DNA of 64,000 nucleotides from Archangium violaceum (lineage in GTDB: Bacteria > Myxococcota > Myxococcia > Myxococcales > Myxococcaceae). The first letter of the stretch is position 1. Each line of letters opens with the position of its first letter. Below, one piece after another: positions 24,414 through 32,990 of this stretch. Under the pieces are notes generated by a model that was not told where the DNA came from, ran no database searches, and worked only from the letters and a program-made list of their open reading frames with translations. The DNA lies in NCBI RefSeq assembly GCF_016887565.1, contig NZ_CP069396.1, positions 62,001 through 126,000 on the forward strand, read 5' to 3'. The translations under genes were made by a program, and so were the position numbers.

Positions 24414-25442
24414 CTACGCCGCCGTCTCCAGGCGGGTGACGTAGGGGGCGGGCTCGAAGCGGTCGGTGGTGATGAACCCCGCGGGCGCGGACACCAGCTG
24501 TGGCAGGCGGTTGAGCACGACGGCGCACGTGAGCGCGGGCGTCGCAGGCTGGCGGATCGTCACCGTCGTGTCCGGCTCGCCCCGGAGCGTCCACTCGTTG
24601 AGGTCCACCTCGCCCGGCGCGTAGATCTTCCCCACGCAGTGCGTCTCGATGACCGGGCCCTCGTGCGTCTCCGTCACCACCACCGCCTTCATGCCCGTGG
24701 CGTGCCCGGCGGGAATCTCGCGGCCCAGGCTCGTCGAGCGCAGCGCCTCCGTGTGCGTGGTGGGCAGCAATTGCTGGCGCATGTCGCGCACGCGCCAGCC
24801 CAGCCGCGCGCACAGCCATTCATTGGAATTCCAGACGTAGGCGGGCGTGTTGCTCGCGCCAATCTTGGTCGCGAAGGTGTCCGGGTCCAGTCCGACGCCG
24901 TGCTTCTGCGCCACCGCGCTCCCGTAGTCATCGACGTTGTACTGCGTCAGCCCCACGATGCGGTCGATGCGGTGCGTGGAGCCGGCCAGCACGGTGATGA
25001 GGTTGCCCCAGAACACGTCCTGGTAGCCCGAGCCGGTAATGGTGCACCCGTTGGCCTTGGCCAGCCGGTCCAACTCCTCGGTCAGTTCCTTCGAGGTGGT
25101 CCAGGGGAAGAACGCCTCCTCCCCGATGGTGATGGCATTGACGCCGTGGCGCGCGGCCATGCGCAGCGGGTCGGCCATCTCGCTCACCGTGCTTCGCGTG
25201 CACAGGATGCACACGTCGGCCCGAGCCTCGCGGAAGACGGCCTCGGCCTGCTCGGGAGGGTGGATGCGCACCCCCAGGGGCTTGCCCAGCCCGGCCACCT
25301 CCCCCGCGTCCCGGTCCCGCCGTGCCGCGTTGTGGTCGATGGCTCCCACCAGCTCGGCGCCCTTCTCGCGCAACGTGCGGATGAGGATCTGCCCCATCAT
25401 GCCGCAACCCCACTGAATGATCCGGATCGGTCTCTTGCTCAT
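24414..25442 (-). CDS. NAD(P)-dependent dehydrogenase of the dihydrodipicolinate reductase type
   Basis: A 342-residue cytoplasmic enzyme. The N-terminal Rossmann fingerprint is RIIQWGCGMMGQ, followed by VGAIDHN at the end of the second strand. The fold and the central ITIGEEAFFPW, GSGYQDVFWGNL and GLTQYNVDDYG segments resemble 2,4-diaminopentanoate dehydrogenase and related DapB-like proteins. The substrate is not readable. The ATG at 25442 follows GGGGAAGAGG. It is convergent with the ATPase/Toprim pair and has no obvious pathway partner here. Confidence 0.75.
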   Translation of the reverse strand: MSKRPIRIIQWGCGMMGQILIRTLREKGAELVGAIDHNAARRDRDAGEVAGLGKPLGVRIHPPEQAEAVFREARADVCILCTRSTVSEMADPLRMAARHGVNAITIGEEAFFPWTTSKELTEELDRLAKANGCTITGSGYQDVFWGNLITVLAGSTHRIDRIVGLTQYNVDDYGSAVAQKHGVGLDPDTFATKIGASNTPAYVWNSNEWLCARLGWRVRDMRQQLLPTTHTEALRSTSLGREIPAGHATGMKAVVVTETHEGPVIETHCVGKIYAPGEVDLNEWTLRGEPDTTVTIRQPATPALTCAVVLNRLPQLVSAPAGFITTDRFEPAPYVTRLETAA

Positions 25443-25527
25443 CCTCTTCCCCCAGGTTCTCGGTGAGGGGGGCACGATACCCGATGGGGTGCGGAGACGG
25501 TGTCAAAGAGACCGAGCCCCGAGCCAC

Positions 25528-26316
25528 TCACTGCCCGAGTGATTGGGGCGGCGGTGGGGCAAGCATGGCGGTCGTGTAACACTCCCCCTGGTACTCGTAG
25601 AGTTCCTCCGGACACGGGGCCTTGATTTTGTGAGGCACCCAGCAGGCGCCCATGATCTCCACCTCGATACGAGGGGTGCAGGGAGGGCGCTTCTGCCCTT
25701 TGTAGGGCTTGCGCGGAAAAGGGTGGGCCAGGACCGGGGGTCCCCCGTCCGCAGTGCCCCTGAGTGAATGGCCCGTGAGGGGCATCGCCGTGTCCGTCGT
25801 CACCTCGTCGCTCATGGGCGCTGGTGTGGCGCTCGCCAGATGCTCTGAGCCGCCTGGCGGTGAGGAGACAGGCCCCGTGCGGACCAGGACGAAAGCGAGT
25901 GCGCACACCGCGGCGGCACTCGCCAGCACCAACCCCAGGCGTCTCCACCGGCGAGGCTCGTCGGAGGCGGGGAGGGCGTCGGCCATGCGCCTCACTCCCT
26001 CGCGCAGGTCCTCCAACTGGCACACCAGCGCCTCCACCGAGTGTCTGTCGGGAGCAACGGACCAGCTCGAGTCCTCCACTTCCAGGGCCAGGTAGCTGTC
26101 AGAAGCCGAGGAGACGCAATTCACCCGCCAGTCCTTCAGCGGCACCTCGCCCTTCACGGTGGTGGGCACGAGCACCAGGGCCGTCACCCCGCTCCGCTCA
26201 TGCGTGGCCCGGTAGAGCTCGCCCCGGCTGTGCTCGTCCCGCGGCACCTGCTCACGCAGTTGGTACGGTCCCACCCGCTCCGCTTCTTCCCAGCTCGACT
26301 CGGGCTTCTTCTCCAC
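25528..26316 (-). CDS. single-pass membrane protein with kinase N-lobe-like start and Cys-rich tail
   Basis: A 262-residue protein with a GTG start at 26316 behind GAGGAG. Residues 15-52 (VGPYQLREQVPRDEHSRGELYRA then VTALVLVP) echo the glycine-rich loop and beta-3 strand of a Ser/Thr kinase N-lobe, but the glycines and catalytic lysine are lost and there is no C-lobe. A membrane segment follows at about 128-146 (LGLVLASAAAVCALAFVLV). The periplasmic tail is Pro/Ser-rich and ends in a conserved-looking Cys module (PPCTPR, GACWVPH, APCPEEL, YQGECY). Myxobacteria carry many kinase-derived proteins of this shape; its role is unknown. Confidence 0.65.
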   Translation of the reverse strand: MEKKPESSWEEAERVGPYQLREQVPRDEHSRGELYRATHERSGVTALVLVPTTVKGEVPLKDWRVNCVSSASDSYLALEVEDSSWSVAPDRHSVEALVCQLEDLREGVRRMADALPASDEPRRWRRLGLVLASAAAVCALAFVLVRTGPVSSPPGGSEHLASATPAPMSDEVTTDTAMPLTGHSLRGTADGGPPVLAHPFPRKPYKGQKRPPCTPRIEVEIMGACWVPHKIKAPCPEELYEYQGECYTTAMLAPPPPQSLGQ

Positions 26317-26438
26317 GCGTGCTCCTCGCTGGCCTCTCCGCCTGTTCGAGGCCTGACGTGCCTGTTTGCATCGGACCGGCCCCCCGATCCAGGAGTTGCA
26401 CGGTGCATCAGGCGATTCCTACCCCCCGGGTCTCGCTG

Positions 26439-27188
26439 TCAGGGCGGGAGGGCGCCGGCCACGCTCTCGCCACGCACGTCGAAGTTGCGGAAGCCGGCAC
26501 AGGGCTTCTTGAGCTTCAGCATGTACGGCAGCGAGCGCCACGTCATCCGCGTCCAGGCCACCACCCGCCTCAGGGACGACGGCTGGAGCGACAGGGCCCG
26601 CGACGGCGCCAGTGCGTCCAGCGCCACGTAGCGCAGCGTGTACCGGCCCAGGCCCTCGAGCTCCTCCTGGATGGACAGCGCCCGCTCCCGCAGCTCGGGC
26701 GCGAGCTGGCCGGCCAGCGTCTCCGTCATCAGCACGTACTCGCGGATGGGCACCGCGTTCTTCAGCATCCGGTGGACGACGATGACGTCCACGCCGCCCA
26801 GCTCGGTGAAGTGCTTCACCCGCTGGAGGGCCACCTCGCCCTGGTGCACGACGAACTTGAGGGTGAGCTGCTCCACCTGGGTGCAGCCCTCGCAGGTGCA
26901 TGTCCGGTCGATGCGCAGCAGCTCCTTGCGCCGCTCGAAGGCCTCGTGGATGGCTTTCACCACCGGGGCCACGTCCACCCGGGAGTCCTCGGACAGCGGG
27001 GCGTAGAAGAAGGCCGCGTCGCCCTCCAGCTTGGCCAGCTCGAGCGGCGAGGCCGCGCCGTCGATCACCGCCTCCAGCAACTGCGTCACCATGTCATGGG
27101 CATGGGCCAGGTTGATGGCGTGCGTCTTCAGGAAGCGCGTGTATCCGCCGATATCCGCGATGAGGAGCAGGGCGCGCCGGGTTGCCAT
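26439..27188 (-). CDS. DUF2652 protein (nucleotide cyclase-like fold)
   Basis: A 249-residue protein. The N-terminus LLLIADIGGYTRFLKTH has the layout of class III nucleotide cyclase domains (Asp followed by G-Y-T), and LELAKLEGDAAFFY corresponds to the second cyclase motif with Gly-Asp. This pattern is characteristic of DUF2652. A cyclase would need both metal Asp residues and a substrate-specifying Lys, and I cannot confirm the latter. Cys residues in RTCTCEGCTQ are unusual and could bind metal. The ATG at 27188 starts directly before the domain. Confidence 0.75.
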   Translation of the reverse strand: MATRRALLLIADIGGYTRFLKTHAINLAHAHDMVTQLLEAVIDGAASPLELAKLEGDAAFFYAPLSEDSRVDVAPVVKAIHEAFERRKELLRIDRTCTCEGCTQVEQLTLKFVVHQGEVALQRVKHFTELGGVDVIVVHRMLKNAVPIREYVLMTETLAGQLAPELRERALSIQEELEGLGRYTLRYVALDALAPSRALSLQPSSLRRVVAWTRMTWRSLPYMLKLKKPCAGFRNFDVRGESVAGALPP

Positions 27189-27279
27189 GGTGGGTGGTGT
27201 TTGACACCGTTCCGGAAGTCCAGCAACTCTTCCTCGCTGGTGTCGAGAATCATCTCAGGTCCAGTTCCCCGAGGATCGC

Positions 27280-27906
27280 ATGACTCGCGTCTCTGGTAGC
27301 AACACGCCCCGCATCCAGTCGACCCAGCCCGCCCGCCAGCAGCCGGAGCCCGTCCAGACGGCACAGGCGGAGGCCACGCCGCAGCGCGTGCAACTGCACT
27401 CGCGTGACACCTTCGAGACTGGCAATCCGGGGCTCGATGCCATCAATGCCGCGCAGCTCCTTCCCGGAAGGGATCACACCTGCGTCACCACCGTGCGCGC
27501 CAACCTCCAGCGCGCGGGCCTGCAGGGCTTGCCGAGCACCACGAGTCAGGATGGCAACAACCCGCGCGGGATGATGGTGCAGATGCTCCAGAGCGGGCAC
27601 TGGCATTCGGCGGCCATCCCCGGCGCGACGCAGCGGGCCATCACCAGTCCCTACGGAACCGTGCAGGCGCAGGTGCTCTCGGGCGATGCGTACATGGCCG
27701 CCGCGCGCGACGGGCAGATCCCCGAGGGCTCGGTGGTGTTCCAGACCCGGCACCCGGCTGGGTGGGCCTACGGCGGGGGCTCGCGCGGCAGCGATGTGGG
27801 CATCGTGCGCGACGGCGGCATCTTCAACTACCGGCAGTTCAGCGGCATGTCGGTCTACGGCAACAACCTGAGCGAGGTCGTCGTGCTGCAGCCGGGCGCA
27901 CGCTGA
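27280..27906 (+). CDS. papain/NlpC-like fold protein, uncertain
   Basis: A 208-residue protein. The first 45 residues are Gln/Pro/Thr-rich and disordered. The rest begins with DHTCVTTVRANLQRAG, a Cys at the start of a helix as in NlpC/P60 and CHAP peptidases, and contains GSVVFQTRH and SDVGIVRDGGIFNY. In true NlpC/P60 enzymes the 'H-V-G-I' strand supplies the catalytic His; here that position is Asp (SDVGIV), so the protein may be inactive or the comparison wrong. No signal peptide. A terminator-like hairpin follows at 27951. Confidence 0.5.
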   Translation: MTRVSGSNTPRIQSTQPARQQPEPVQTAQAEATPQRVQLHSRDTFETGNPGLDAINAAQLLPGRDHTCVTTVRANLQRAGLQGLPSTTSQDGNNPRGMMVQMLQSGHWHSAAIPGATQRAITSPYGTVQAQVLSGDAYMAAARDGQIPEGSVVFQTRHPAGWAYGGGSRGSDVGIVRDGGIFNYRQFSGMSVYGNNLSEVVVLQPGAR

Positions 27907-27950
27907 CCCGAGCGTTCGCCTCCCCCCCGAGACTTCGAGCCTCATCGCTC

Positions 27951-27979
27951 GGGCGTTGGTACATCTGCCACCAACGCCC
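27951..27979. terminator. perfect 10-bp hairpin
   Basis: GGGCGTTGGT and ACCAACGCCC with a 9-nt loop lie between two convergent genes (ending at 27906 and 28045), fitting a shared terminator without a T-run. Confidence 0.7.
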
Positions 27980-28044
27980 AGTGTCCCCGCTCGAAGCGTT
28001 TGACTCCGTTCAGGCTCCTTGCCGCTGCGTGGAGGGGCTTCTCT

Positions 28045-28686
28045 TCACAACCCTCGCGCTCGGACTTCAGCCTCTACGGCAGCGCAATAACCAGGAGGAG
28101 TCACTGACGGAGTTGTTCCGTTTGGAGGCACGGCCACGCCGAGCTTCCGGAGTTTCTCCCGGTATGTCGTCCAGTTGTCGTTCACTTCGATAGGCACGAG
28201 CGGCTCTGGCCCATCTTGCGTCTTTTTCAGTGGAACAAACCGGACTTGTCCTGAGGCTTTGGCTGCTGCGTTTTCCTTCCAGGCGCCCTCGCCACCAAGC
28301 TGCACGCTGCGGAAGATGGCCTCCCGAGTCACAGGCGATACCCCATTCTCGGCCATTGCAAGGCGCATGATCAGATCCGCCTGGTCTCGGGAACACCCCT
28401 GAGTCCAATACAGATAATCGTGCACAACCGCTGCCCATTGATACTGACCAAATGGAGCATATACAGCCCAGAACGAACGAGGAACACTGGCGAAATCAGT
28501 AACGAAGCCCGCGGGAACCACGATGACCTCACGGGTATTGCCAATCCGGTACTCTACATCTCTAAGCACCACCCAGTCGTGACCATCGGCGAATGGCTCG
28601 ACGGGTACAGGTCTGATCGAGGCACATCCGGAGCCAACGACGAGGAAGACCACCAGGCAATGTAAATGAAACGTGGACGTTTTCAT
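28045..28686 (-). CDS. DUF1353 lipoprotein
   Basis: A 213-residue lipoprotein; the lipobox GSGC follows a hydrophobic stretch at residues 8-20. The mature part contains IVVPAGFVTDFASVPRSFW and, 25 residues later, AVVHDYLYW. These are the two signature segments of DUF1353, a family frequent in phages and prophage-like regions and of unknown activity; the conserved Asp and His-Asp suggest a metal or hydrolase site. The ATG at 28686 sits behind GGGAGGG. DUF1353 proteins are usually cytoplasmic, so the lipoprotein signal is notable. Confidence 0.8.
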   Translation of the reverse strand: MKTSTFHLHCLVVFLVVGSGCASIRPVPVEPFADGHDWVVLRDVEYRIGNTREVIVVPAGFVTDFASVPRSFWAVYAPFGQYQWAAVVHDYLYWTQGCSRDQADLIMRLAMAENGVSPVTREAIFRSVQLGGEGAWKENAAAKASGQVRFVPLKKTQDGPEPLVPIEVNDNWTTYREKLRKLGVAVPPNGTTPSVTPPGYCAAVEAEVRARGL

Positions 28687-28827
28687 CTTCCACCCTCCCA
28701 ACAGGGGATCTGCAGCGCGAGCCAGAATGCCTCACGTATCATAGCGCGCGCGCTGAAATCGGTGTCGTCGGGAGCGGCGAGAGCTGCCAGGGGGCTCGTA
28801 CGCGGCCTGACGGCTCGAGTTCGCTGC

Positions 28828-29412
28828 TCAAGCGGGTCGCAGGCCGTCCAGCAGGATGGTCAGGTAGCGCTCGGCCAGTGCCCGCCGGTCCTCTCCGATG
28901 CGCACGGCGTGCTCGATGCCGCACATCAGCCTCTGGATGTCGTCGGCGCCTATCTCGGCCCGCACGAGCCCGGCCCGGTGGGCCCGCTTCAGCAATCGGT
29001 CGTTCGCCGCGAACAGCTCGGCCTTCAGTCGTGACGTTTGCGTGTGTGCGTCCCGCTGCGCGTTGAGCACCTCCGCCAGGCCCACGTCGGCCAGTAGCAG
29101 GTCCAGCACCGCGCGCAGGAAGCGCCTCAGGCCGAGCCGCGCATCCTCGGCCTCCTCCGCCGCCCGTGCCTGGTCCAGCAGCGCCTGGAGGTGCTCGTTC
29201 ACCAGCGCCTCGAGCAGGTCCTGGCGCGTGGGGAAGTGGCGGTACACCGTCCCGACTCCCACTCCCGCCGCTCGCGCTATCTGGTTCATCTGCAGGGATG
29301 CGTCGCCACTGGCCAGCAGCTCGCGGGCCACCGCCAACACGCGCTCGCGGTTGCGGGCCGCATCCGCGCGCAGCGGGCCCTCTTCTCGCGGCGGCTCCTC
29401 CCGTTTCTTCAT
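28828..29412 (-). CDS. TetR-family transcriptional repressor
   Basis: A 194-residue regulator. The helix-turn-helix lies at about residues 40-62 (MNQIARAAGVGVGTVYRHFPTRQDLLEAL), a textbook TetR N-domain; the ligand domain is all-helical. It is divergent from the short-chain dehydrogenase gene at 29530, 118 bp away. A near-perfect palindrome at 29490-29510 lies between them, so it very likely represses that gene and itself. Confidence 0.9.
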   Translation of the reverse strand: MKKREEPPREEGPLRADAARNRERVLAVARELLASGDASLQMNQIARAAGVGVGTVYRHFPTRQDLLEALVNEHLQALLDQARAAEEAEDARLGLRRFLRAVLDLLLADVGLAEVLNAQRDAHTQTSRLKAELFAANDRLLKRAHRAGLVRAEIGADDIQRLMCGIEHAVRIGEDRRALAERYLTILLDGLRPA

Positions 29413-29489
29413 GGCTCCATCCTAACAAACCGGATGGTTCCGTCCGAATGGATTGCGTATCCGTTTCGCCCTCCGTATATCTCGTCCCG

Positions 29490-29510
29490 AAGCGGATGCG
29501 TCATCCGTTT
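29490..29510. promoter_or_regulatory. candidate TetR operator
   Basis: The arms AAGCGGATG and CATCCGTTT flank a CGT centre, with one mismatch in 9 bp. Another partly symmetric site, CGGATG-N4-CGTCCG, occurs at 29431-29446. Both sit between the divergent repressor and dehydrogenase genes. Confidence 0.55.
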
Positions 29511-29529
29511 TCTTGTGGAGGAGGTCGCC

Positions 29530-30435
29530 ATGAAGACAGAAGGACACGGTCGGACCGCGCTCATCACGGGGGCGAGCTCTGGCATCGGGCTCGAATTGAC
29601 CCGCAGGTTGCTCTCCGAGGGCTGGCAGGTCATCGCGCTGAACCGCTCCGGCTTCCCCGAGGGCGATGCCCTGCTCCAGGCGTCCCAGGGCCGGAAGCAG
29701 CTTCGCGTCTACCGGGCCGACCTCACCGACTTCGACAGCCTGAAGCTGGCGCTGGGGCAGCTCAAGGCCACGGAAGAGAAGATCGATGTGCTGTTCAACA
29801 ACGCGGGCGGAAGCTTCGAGTCACTCAGCTTCTCCAAGCAGGGGCGTGAGTTGCACTTCGAGGTGCAGACGGTCGTGCCCTACATCCTCATCATGGAGCT
29901 GAAGGAGCACCTGCGGAGGGGGGCGTCGAAGACCGTCATCAACACCTCCAGCAACGTCTTCAGGACCACCAGGCGATTCGATCCCGACACGCTGGAGCGT
30001 CCAGTGGCCTTCAAGAAACTCTTCGGTCCGTATTCGACGACCAAACTGGCGATGACCCTGTGGACCCGGGAGCTCGCTCCGCAACTCGCCGCCGAGGGAA
30101 TCAAGCTCCTGGGCGTGGACCCCGGACCCAACAACACCCTGCGAAGCGGGAAGACGTCAGGGTTTCCCTTCTATATGAAGCCGCTCGTCCGGCTGTTCTT
30201 CCCGCCTCCCAGCCGAGGTGCCTCGCGTCTGTACGACGCGGCCCTGGGCGCGAGCGGGATACCGTCGGGCGCCTACGTGTCGAATGGCAAGGTGGCGGAG
30301 CTCGGGTTCGCCGAGCAGGGCCGGAAGGTGCTGGAGATGGTGCGCGCCATCCATGAGCGGGAGTTCGTGGCGCGCACCAATGCGCACGCCGTCCCGGACA
30401 CCTTGCGTGGCACGGACGCCGGGGCTCGGGTGTAG
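29530..30435 (+). CDS. short-chain dehydrogenase/reductase
   Basis: A 301-residue NAD(P)-dependent oxidoreductase of the classical SDR type. The cofactor motif TGASSGIG is at residues 13-20, NNAG is near 94, the catalytic Ser is in NTSSN (near 140) and the catalytic pair is YSTTK (near 163). The C-terminal extension of about 40 residues is longer than in minimal SDRs and resembles retinol dehydrogenase-like proteins. The ATG at 29530 follows GGAGGTCGCC. Control is probably by the divergent TetR protein. Confidence 0.9.
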   Translation: MKTEGHGRTALITGASSGIGLELTRRLLSEGWQVIALNRSGFPEGDALLQASQGRKQLRVYRADLTDFDSLKLALGQLKATEEKIDVLFNNAGGSFESLSFSKQGRELHFEVQTVVPYILIMELKEHLRRGASKTVINTSSNVFRTTRRFDPDTLERPVAFKKLFGPYSTTKLAMTLWTRELAPQLAAEGIKLLGVDPGPNNTLRSGKTSGFPFYMKPLVRLFFPPPSRGASRLYDAALGASGIPSGAYVSNGKVAELGFAEQGRKVLEMVRAIHEREFVARTNAHAVPDTLRGTDAGARV

Positions 30436-30459
30436 GACGCCCCGGCCGACCGGAGCGCG

Positions 30460-30717
30460 TCAGATGCAGTACGGGGTGCCGTAATCGGAGATCCGGCACG
30501 CATACCCGCTGGCACAGTACCCGCTCGAGGGACACGGCTTCCGGCAGAGCTCCTCGTCGACACAGATCGTCCCCGAGGGGCAGTACATGTCCGGGTACCG
30601 GCAGGCCAGCCCCTGCTCCACGGTGTCGAGCGTGTCCGGCGTGTCCATGTCGGTGCTCCCGCCGCAGCCCATCAGCATCCCCATCGAGATCGCCACGGCA
30701 CACACCAGTCGTCGCAT
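30460..30717 (-). CDS. small Cys-rich lipoprotein
   Basis: An 85-residue protein: MRRL, a hydrophobic segment and the lipobox LMGC, giving a lipidated Cys near 18. The mature part has eight further Cys arranged in short loops (ACRYPDMYC, TICVDEELC, PCPSSGYC, YACRIS), a compact disulfide-rich domain of the kind common in myxobacterial surface proteins. I chose ATG 30717 because GGAGGAACAAC precedes it. Confidence 0.7.
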   Translation of the reverse strand: MRRLVCAVAISMGMLMGCGGSTDMDTPDTLDTVEQGLACRYPDMYCPSGTICVDEELCRKPCPSSGYCASGYACRISDYGTPYCI

Positions 30718-30774
30718 GTTGTTCCTCCGGTTTTGCTTGGAGGACGAACCATACGCGGTGTGGTGTGGCATTGC

Positions 30775-31269
30775 CTAGCGTGCGGCCTCCAGCCGTCGCA
30801 ATTGAGTGGCGAGACTGGCGAAGAAGGCCGCGCGGAAGCGGTCCAACAGAGCGAGCTGCGGCTCCGTGCCACGGTACTCACCCTGCCACCGCAGCGTGGT
30901 CGTGCCCGCGGAGTGCTCGACGGACACGACGGCTCCGCCCGCCAGGTGGTGGCTCTGCAGGGATGCGTACTCCAGCAAGCGCGGGGGCTCGAAACGCACC
31001 AGGCGGTAGTGCAGCACCGCGCCTCCTGGCTGGATCTGCTCGGCGAGCACCGAGCCCTCGGCGAGCGGAGGCCGCAGCGTGCTCACGGTGGACACGTCGT
31101 TGGCCCAGAGCACCGCATCCCGCGAGCTCAGCAGCGCGCGCGTGAGCTCCGCCCAGAGGCTCTCGGGCGGGAGCGTCGTCGGGAGCGTCTCGGTGAAGCG
31201 CCGCACCTGGGCGTCCGGAGCGGGCGTCTTCAGCGGGAGCGTGGAGGGGTCGAGCGCGGTTTCAGTCAT
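30775..31269 (-). CDS. SRPBCC/START-like protein
   Basis: A 164-residue cytoplasmic protein with the helix-grip pattern of SRPBCC proteins: an initial helix (WAELTRALLSS), strands such as LWANDVSTVSTLRPPLAEGS and VLHYRLVRFEPPRLLEYA, and a long C-terminal helix (LLDRFRAAFFASLATQLRRLEA). Such proteins bind hydrophobic ligands. No catalytic residue can be assigned. Single-gene unit by spacing. Confidence 0.65.
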   Translation of the reverse strand: MTETALDPSTLPLKTPAPDAQVRRFTETLPTTLPPESLWAELTRALLSSRDAVLWANDVSTVSTLRPPLAEGSVLAEQIQPGGAVLHYRLVRFEPPRLLEYASLQSHHLAGGAVVSVEHSAGTTTLRWQGEYRGTEPQLALLDRFRAAFFASLATQLRRLEAAR

Positions 31270-31305
31270 GGTGCCCGCGACAGTACCTCCCCAGGCGCTC
31301 CGGAG

Positions 31306-31893
31306 TCAGAGCGTTCGGGGGTCGTAGTCGTGGTCGGACTCGAGCCGATGGATCGCCCACAGTGCCTCCTGCCGTAGCGTCCACATGCCACGGCAGGAGG
31401 CCGTGTCGGTGGCCGCGATGACCCGAAGCCTGGGCAGTATCCGCGCATCATTCTGGCAGGCCAACGCGTAGATGCTCCAGAAGCGCACTTCGGGTGCCGG
31501 GTCATCGAGCCCGCGCATCAGTGAATCGATGATGTGCCGGTAGCGGCGCTGCCATCGGTGCCTGAATCCGGAAAGGTGCCAGCCCAGGGCTTCGGCGGCC
31601 TGGGCCCGGACCACCGGCGCCTCGTCCAGGTTCGCGAACACGCGTCGCAGGAGCACGAGGTGCCGCGAAGAGATGTTCGCGAACACGAACCCGTACACCG
31701 CGGCCTCGCGAAGCTCGGGGGCTCCTGGCGAGGTGACGATCCGGACCAGCAGCCGCATTCCTTCCCGGTAGCGTGCGAGCTGGTCCGCGGCTTCCTGGGG
31801 ACTCAAGGTGGCGTCTCCGCCCCGGAGGGCTCGTTCGAGCATCGCCAACCGTGTCGCATCCCCATGGCGCAACCGCCGTTGGAACCTCGCCAT
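31306..31893 (-). CDS. HEAT-repeat protein
   Basis: A 195-residue all-helical protein with HEAT-like units: LREAAVYGFVFANI, VVRAQAAEALGWHLSG and EVRFWSIYALACQNDARILP, each with the conserved Arg/Ala/Leu pattern in the second helix. It is likely a protein-interaction scaffold; no enzymatic motif. It lies 36 bp upstream of the SRPBCC-like gene on the same strand, so the two may form an operon. Confidence 0.75.
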   Translation of the reverse strand: MARFQRRLRHGDATRLAMLERALRGGDATLSPQEAADQLARYREGMRLLVRIVTSPGAPELREAAVYGFVFANISSRHLVLLRRVFANLDEAPVVRAQAAEALGWHLSGFRHRWQRRYRHIIDSLMRGLDDPAPEVRFWSIYALACQNDARILPRLRVIAATDTASCRGMWTLRQEALWAIHRLESDHDYDPRTL

Positions 31894-32068
31894 CCGTACA
31901 CGCTCCTTCGCCGGGTCCGCACGACCCGGAGACTGTCAGGTGAAGTGTTCTCCGGAGTGACGTGGAGCGCGGAGTGGACATGACACGTTGTCCGACAGGT
32001 GGACGCGATGTCTGGGACGCCTTAAGAGCAGTCCCCGCAGGTGGTCACGCGGTTACAGGGGATTGCTC

Positions 32069-32464
32069 ATGCTCACTCGTGTTCTGGAACCCAGGGCCAA
32101 CGCCAGCTACGCCTTCCTTCGGATCGTCGCGGGCCTCATGTTCGCCTTCCACGGCGTTCAGAAGATCTTCGGCGTCCTGTCGGAGTTCCAGCCGCCGGTC
32201 GGAAGCCAGCTCTGGTTCGGTGGGGTGATCGAGCTCGTCTGCGGCCTCGCCATCGCGGTGGGGTTCTTCACGCGCTGGGCCGCCTTCCTGGCGAGCGGGA
32301 CCATGGCCGTCGCCTACATCCAGTTCCACTGGAAGCTCGCCTTTGGCGCGAACTTCCTGCCCGGGGTGAACAAGGGCGAGCTGGCGCTGCTGTACGCCGT
32401 GCTGTTCCTCTACATCGCCTGTCGCGGCGCGGGCATGTGGAGCCTGGACCGCCGGTCCAGATGA
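32069..32464 (+). CDS. DoxX family membrane protein
   Basis: A 131-residue, four-helix membrane protein. The first segment contains the DoxX fingerprint FLRIVAGLMFAFHGVQKIFG, followed by GGVIELVCGLAIAVGFFTRWAAF, which is also diagnostic. The family is linked to redox or quinone-related membrane functions, without a proven reaction here. I chose the ATG at 32069, which directly precedes the conserved part; the frame upstream lacks a good ribosome site. Confidence 0.85.
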   Translation: MLTRVLEPRANASYAFLRIVAGLMFAFHGVQKIFGVLSEFQPPVGSQLWFGGVIELVCGLAIAVGFFTRWAAFLASGTMAVAYIQFHWKLAFGANFLPGVNKGELALLYAVLFLYIACRGAGMWSLDRRSR

Positions 32465-32538
32465 CGTGGCGGTCAACGGCGCGTCAGGAAATCCCTTCCA
32501 CCTCAGTGTATAGGTGACACCATCAGGGAGTGCCTGAC

Positions 32539-32979
32539 ATGCCCATCGAGTTCTATTCGGTCCAGGATGACTACGGCTGCTTCTCCAACTTCTCCGCGCA
32601 TCCCATCTCCCTGGAGGGAAAGCGCTGGCCCACCACCGAGCACTACTTCCAGGCCCAGAAGTTCGCCGGGACCGATGAGGCGTACGCGGAGCGGATTCGC
32701 ACGGCCTCCAGCCCGATGATCGCCGCGCGTCTCGGCCGCAGCCGCAAGCATCCCCTGCGCCGGGATTGGGAGTCGGTGAAGGATGACGTCATGCGCCGGG
32801 CCGTCCTCGCCAAGTTCGAGACGCACGCCGACGCCCGCGCGGTACTGCTGTCCACCGGCGAGGAGGTGCTCATCGAGAAGACCACCCAGGACCACTACTG
32901 GGGCTGTGGTTCGACGGGCACCGGCAAGAACCGGCTCGGGCGGATCCTCATGGAGGTTCGTGCCCGGCTGCGCGGTTGA
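32539..32979 (+). CDS. NADAR-family N-glycosidase (YbiA-like)
   Basis: A 146-residue cytoplasmic protein of the NADAR/YbiA family. Visible signatures are CFSNFSAHPI near the start, WPTTEHYFQAQKF (about 35-47) and the C-terminal DHYWGCGSTGTGKNRLG. Family members hydrolyse N-glycosidic bonds of riboflavin intermediates or remove ADP-ribose from modified guanine, so roles in metabolite repair or reversal of DNA ADP-ribosylation are both possible. No DarT toxin gene is next to it. The ATG at 32539 has AGGGAG at 8-bp spacing. Confidence 0.88.
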   Translation: MPIEFYSVQDDYGCFSNFSAHPISLEGKRWPTTEHYFQAQKFAGTDEAYAERIRTASSPMIAARLGRSRKHPLRRDWESVKDDVMRRAVLAKFETHADARAVLLSTGEEVLIEKTTQDHYWGCGSTGTGKNRLGRILMEVRARLRG

Positions 32980-32990
32980 ACCCGGGCCCG

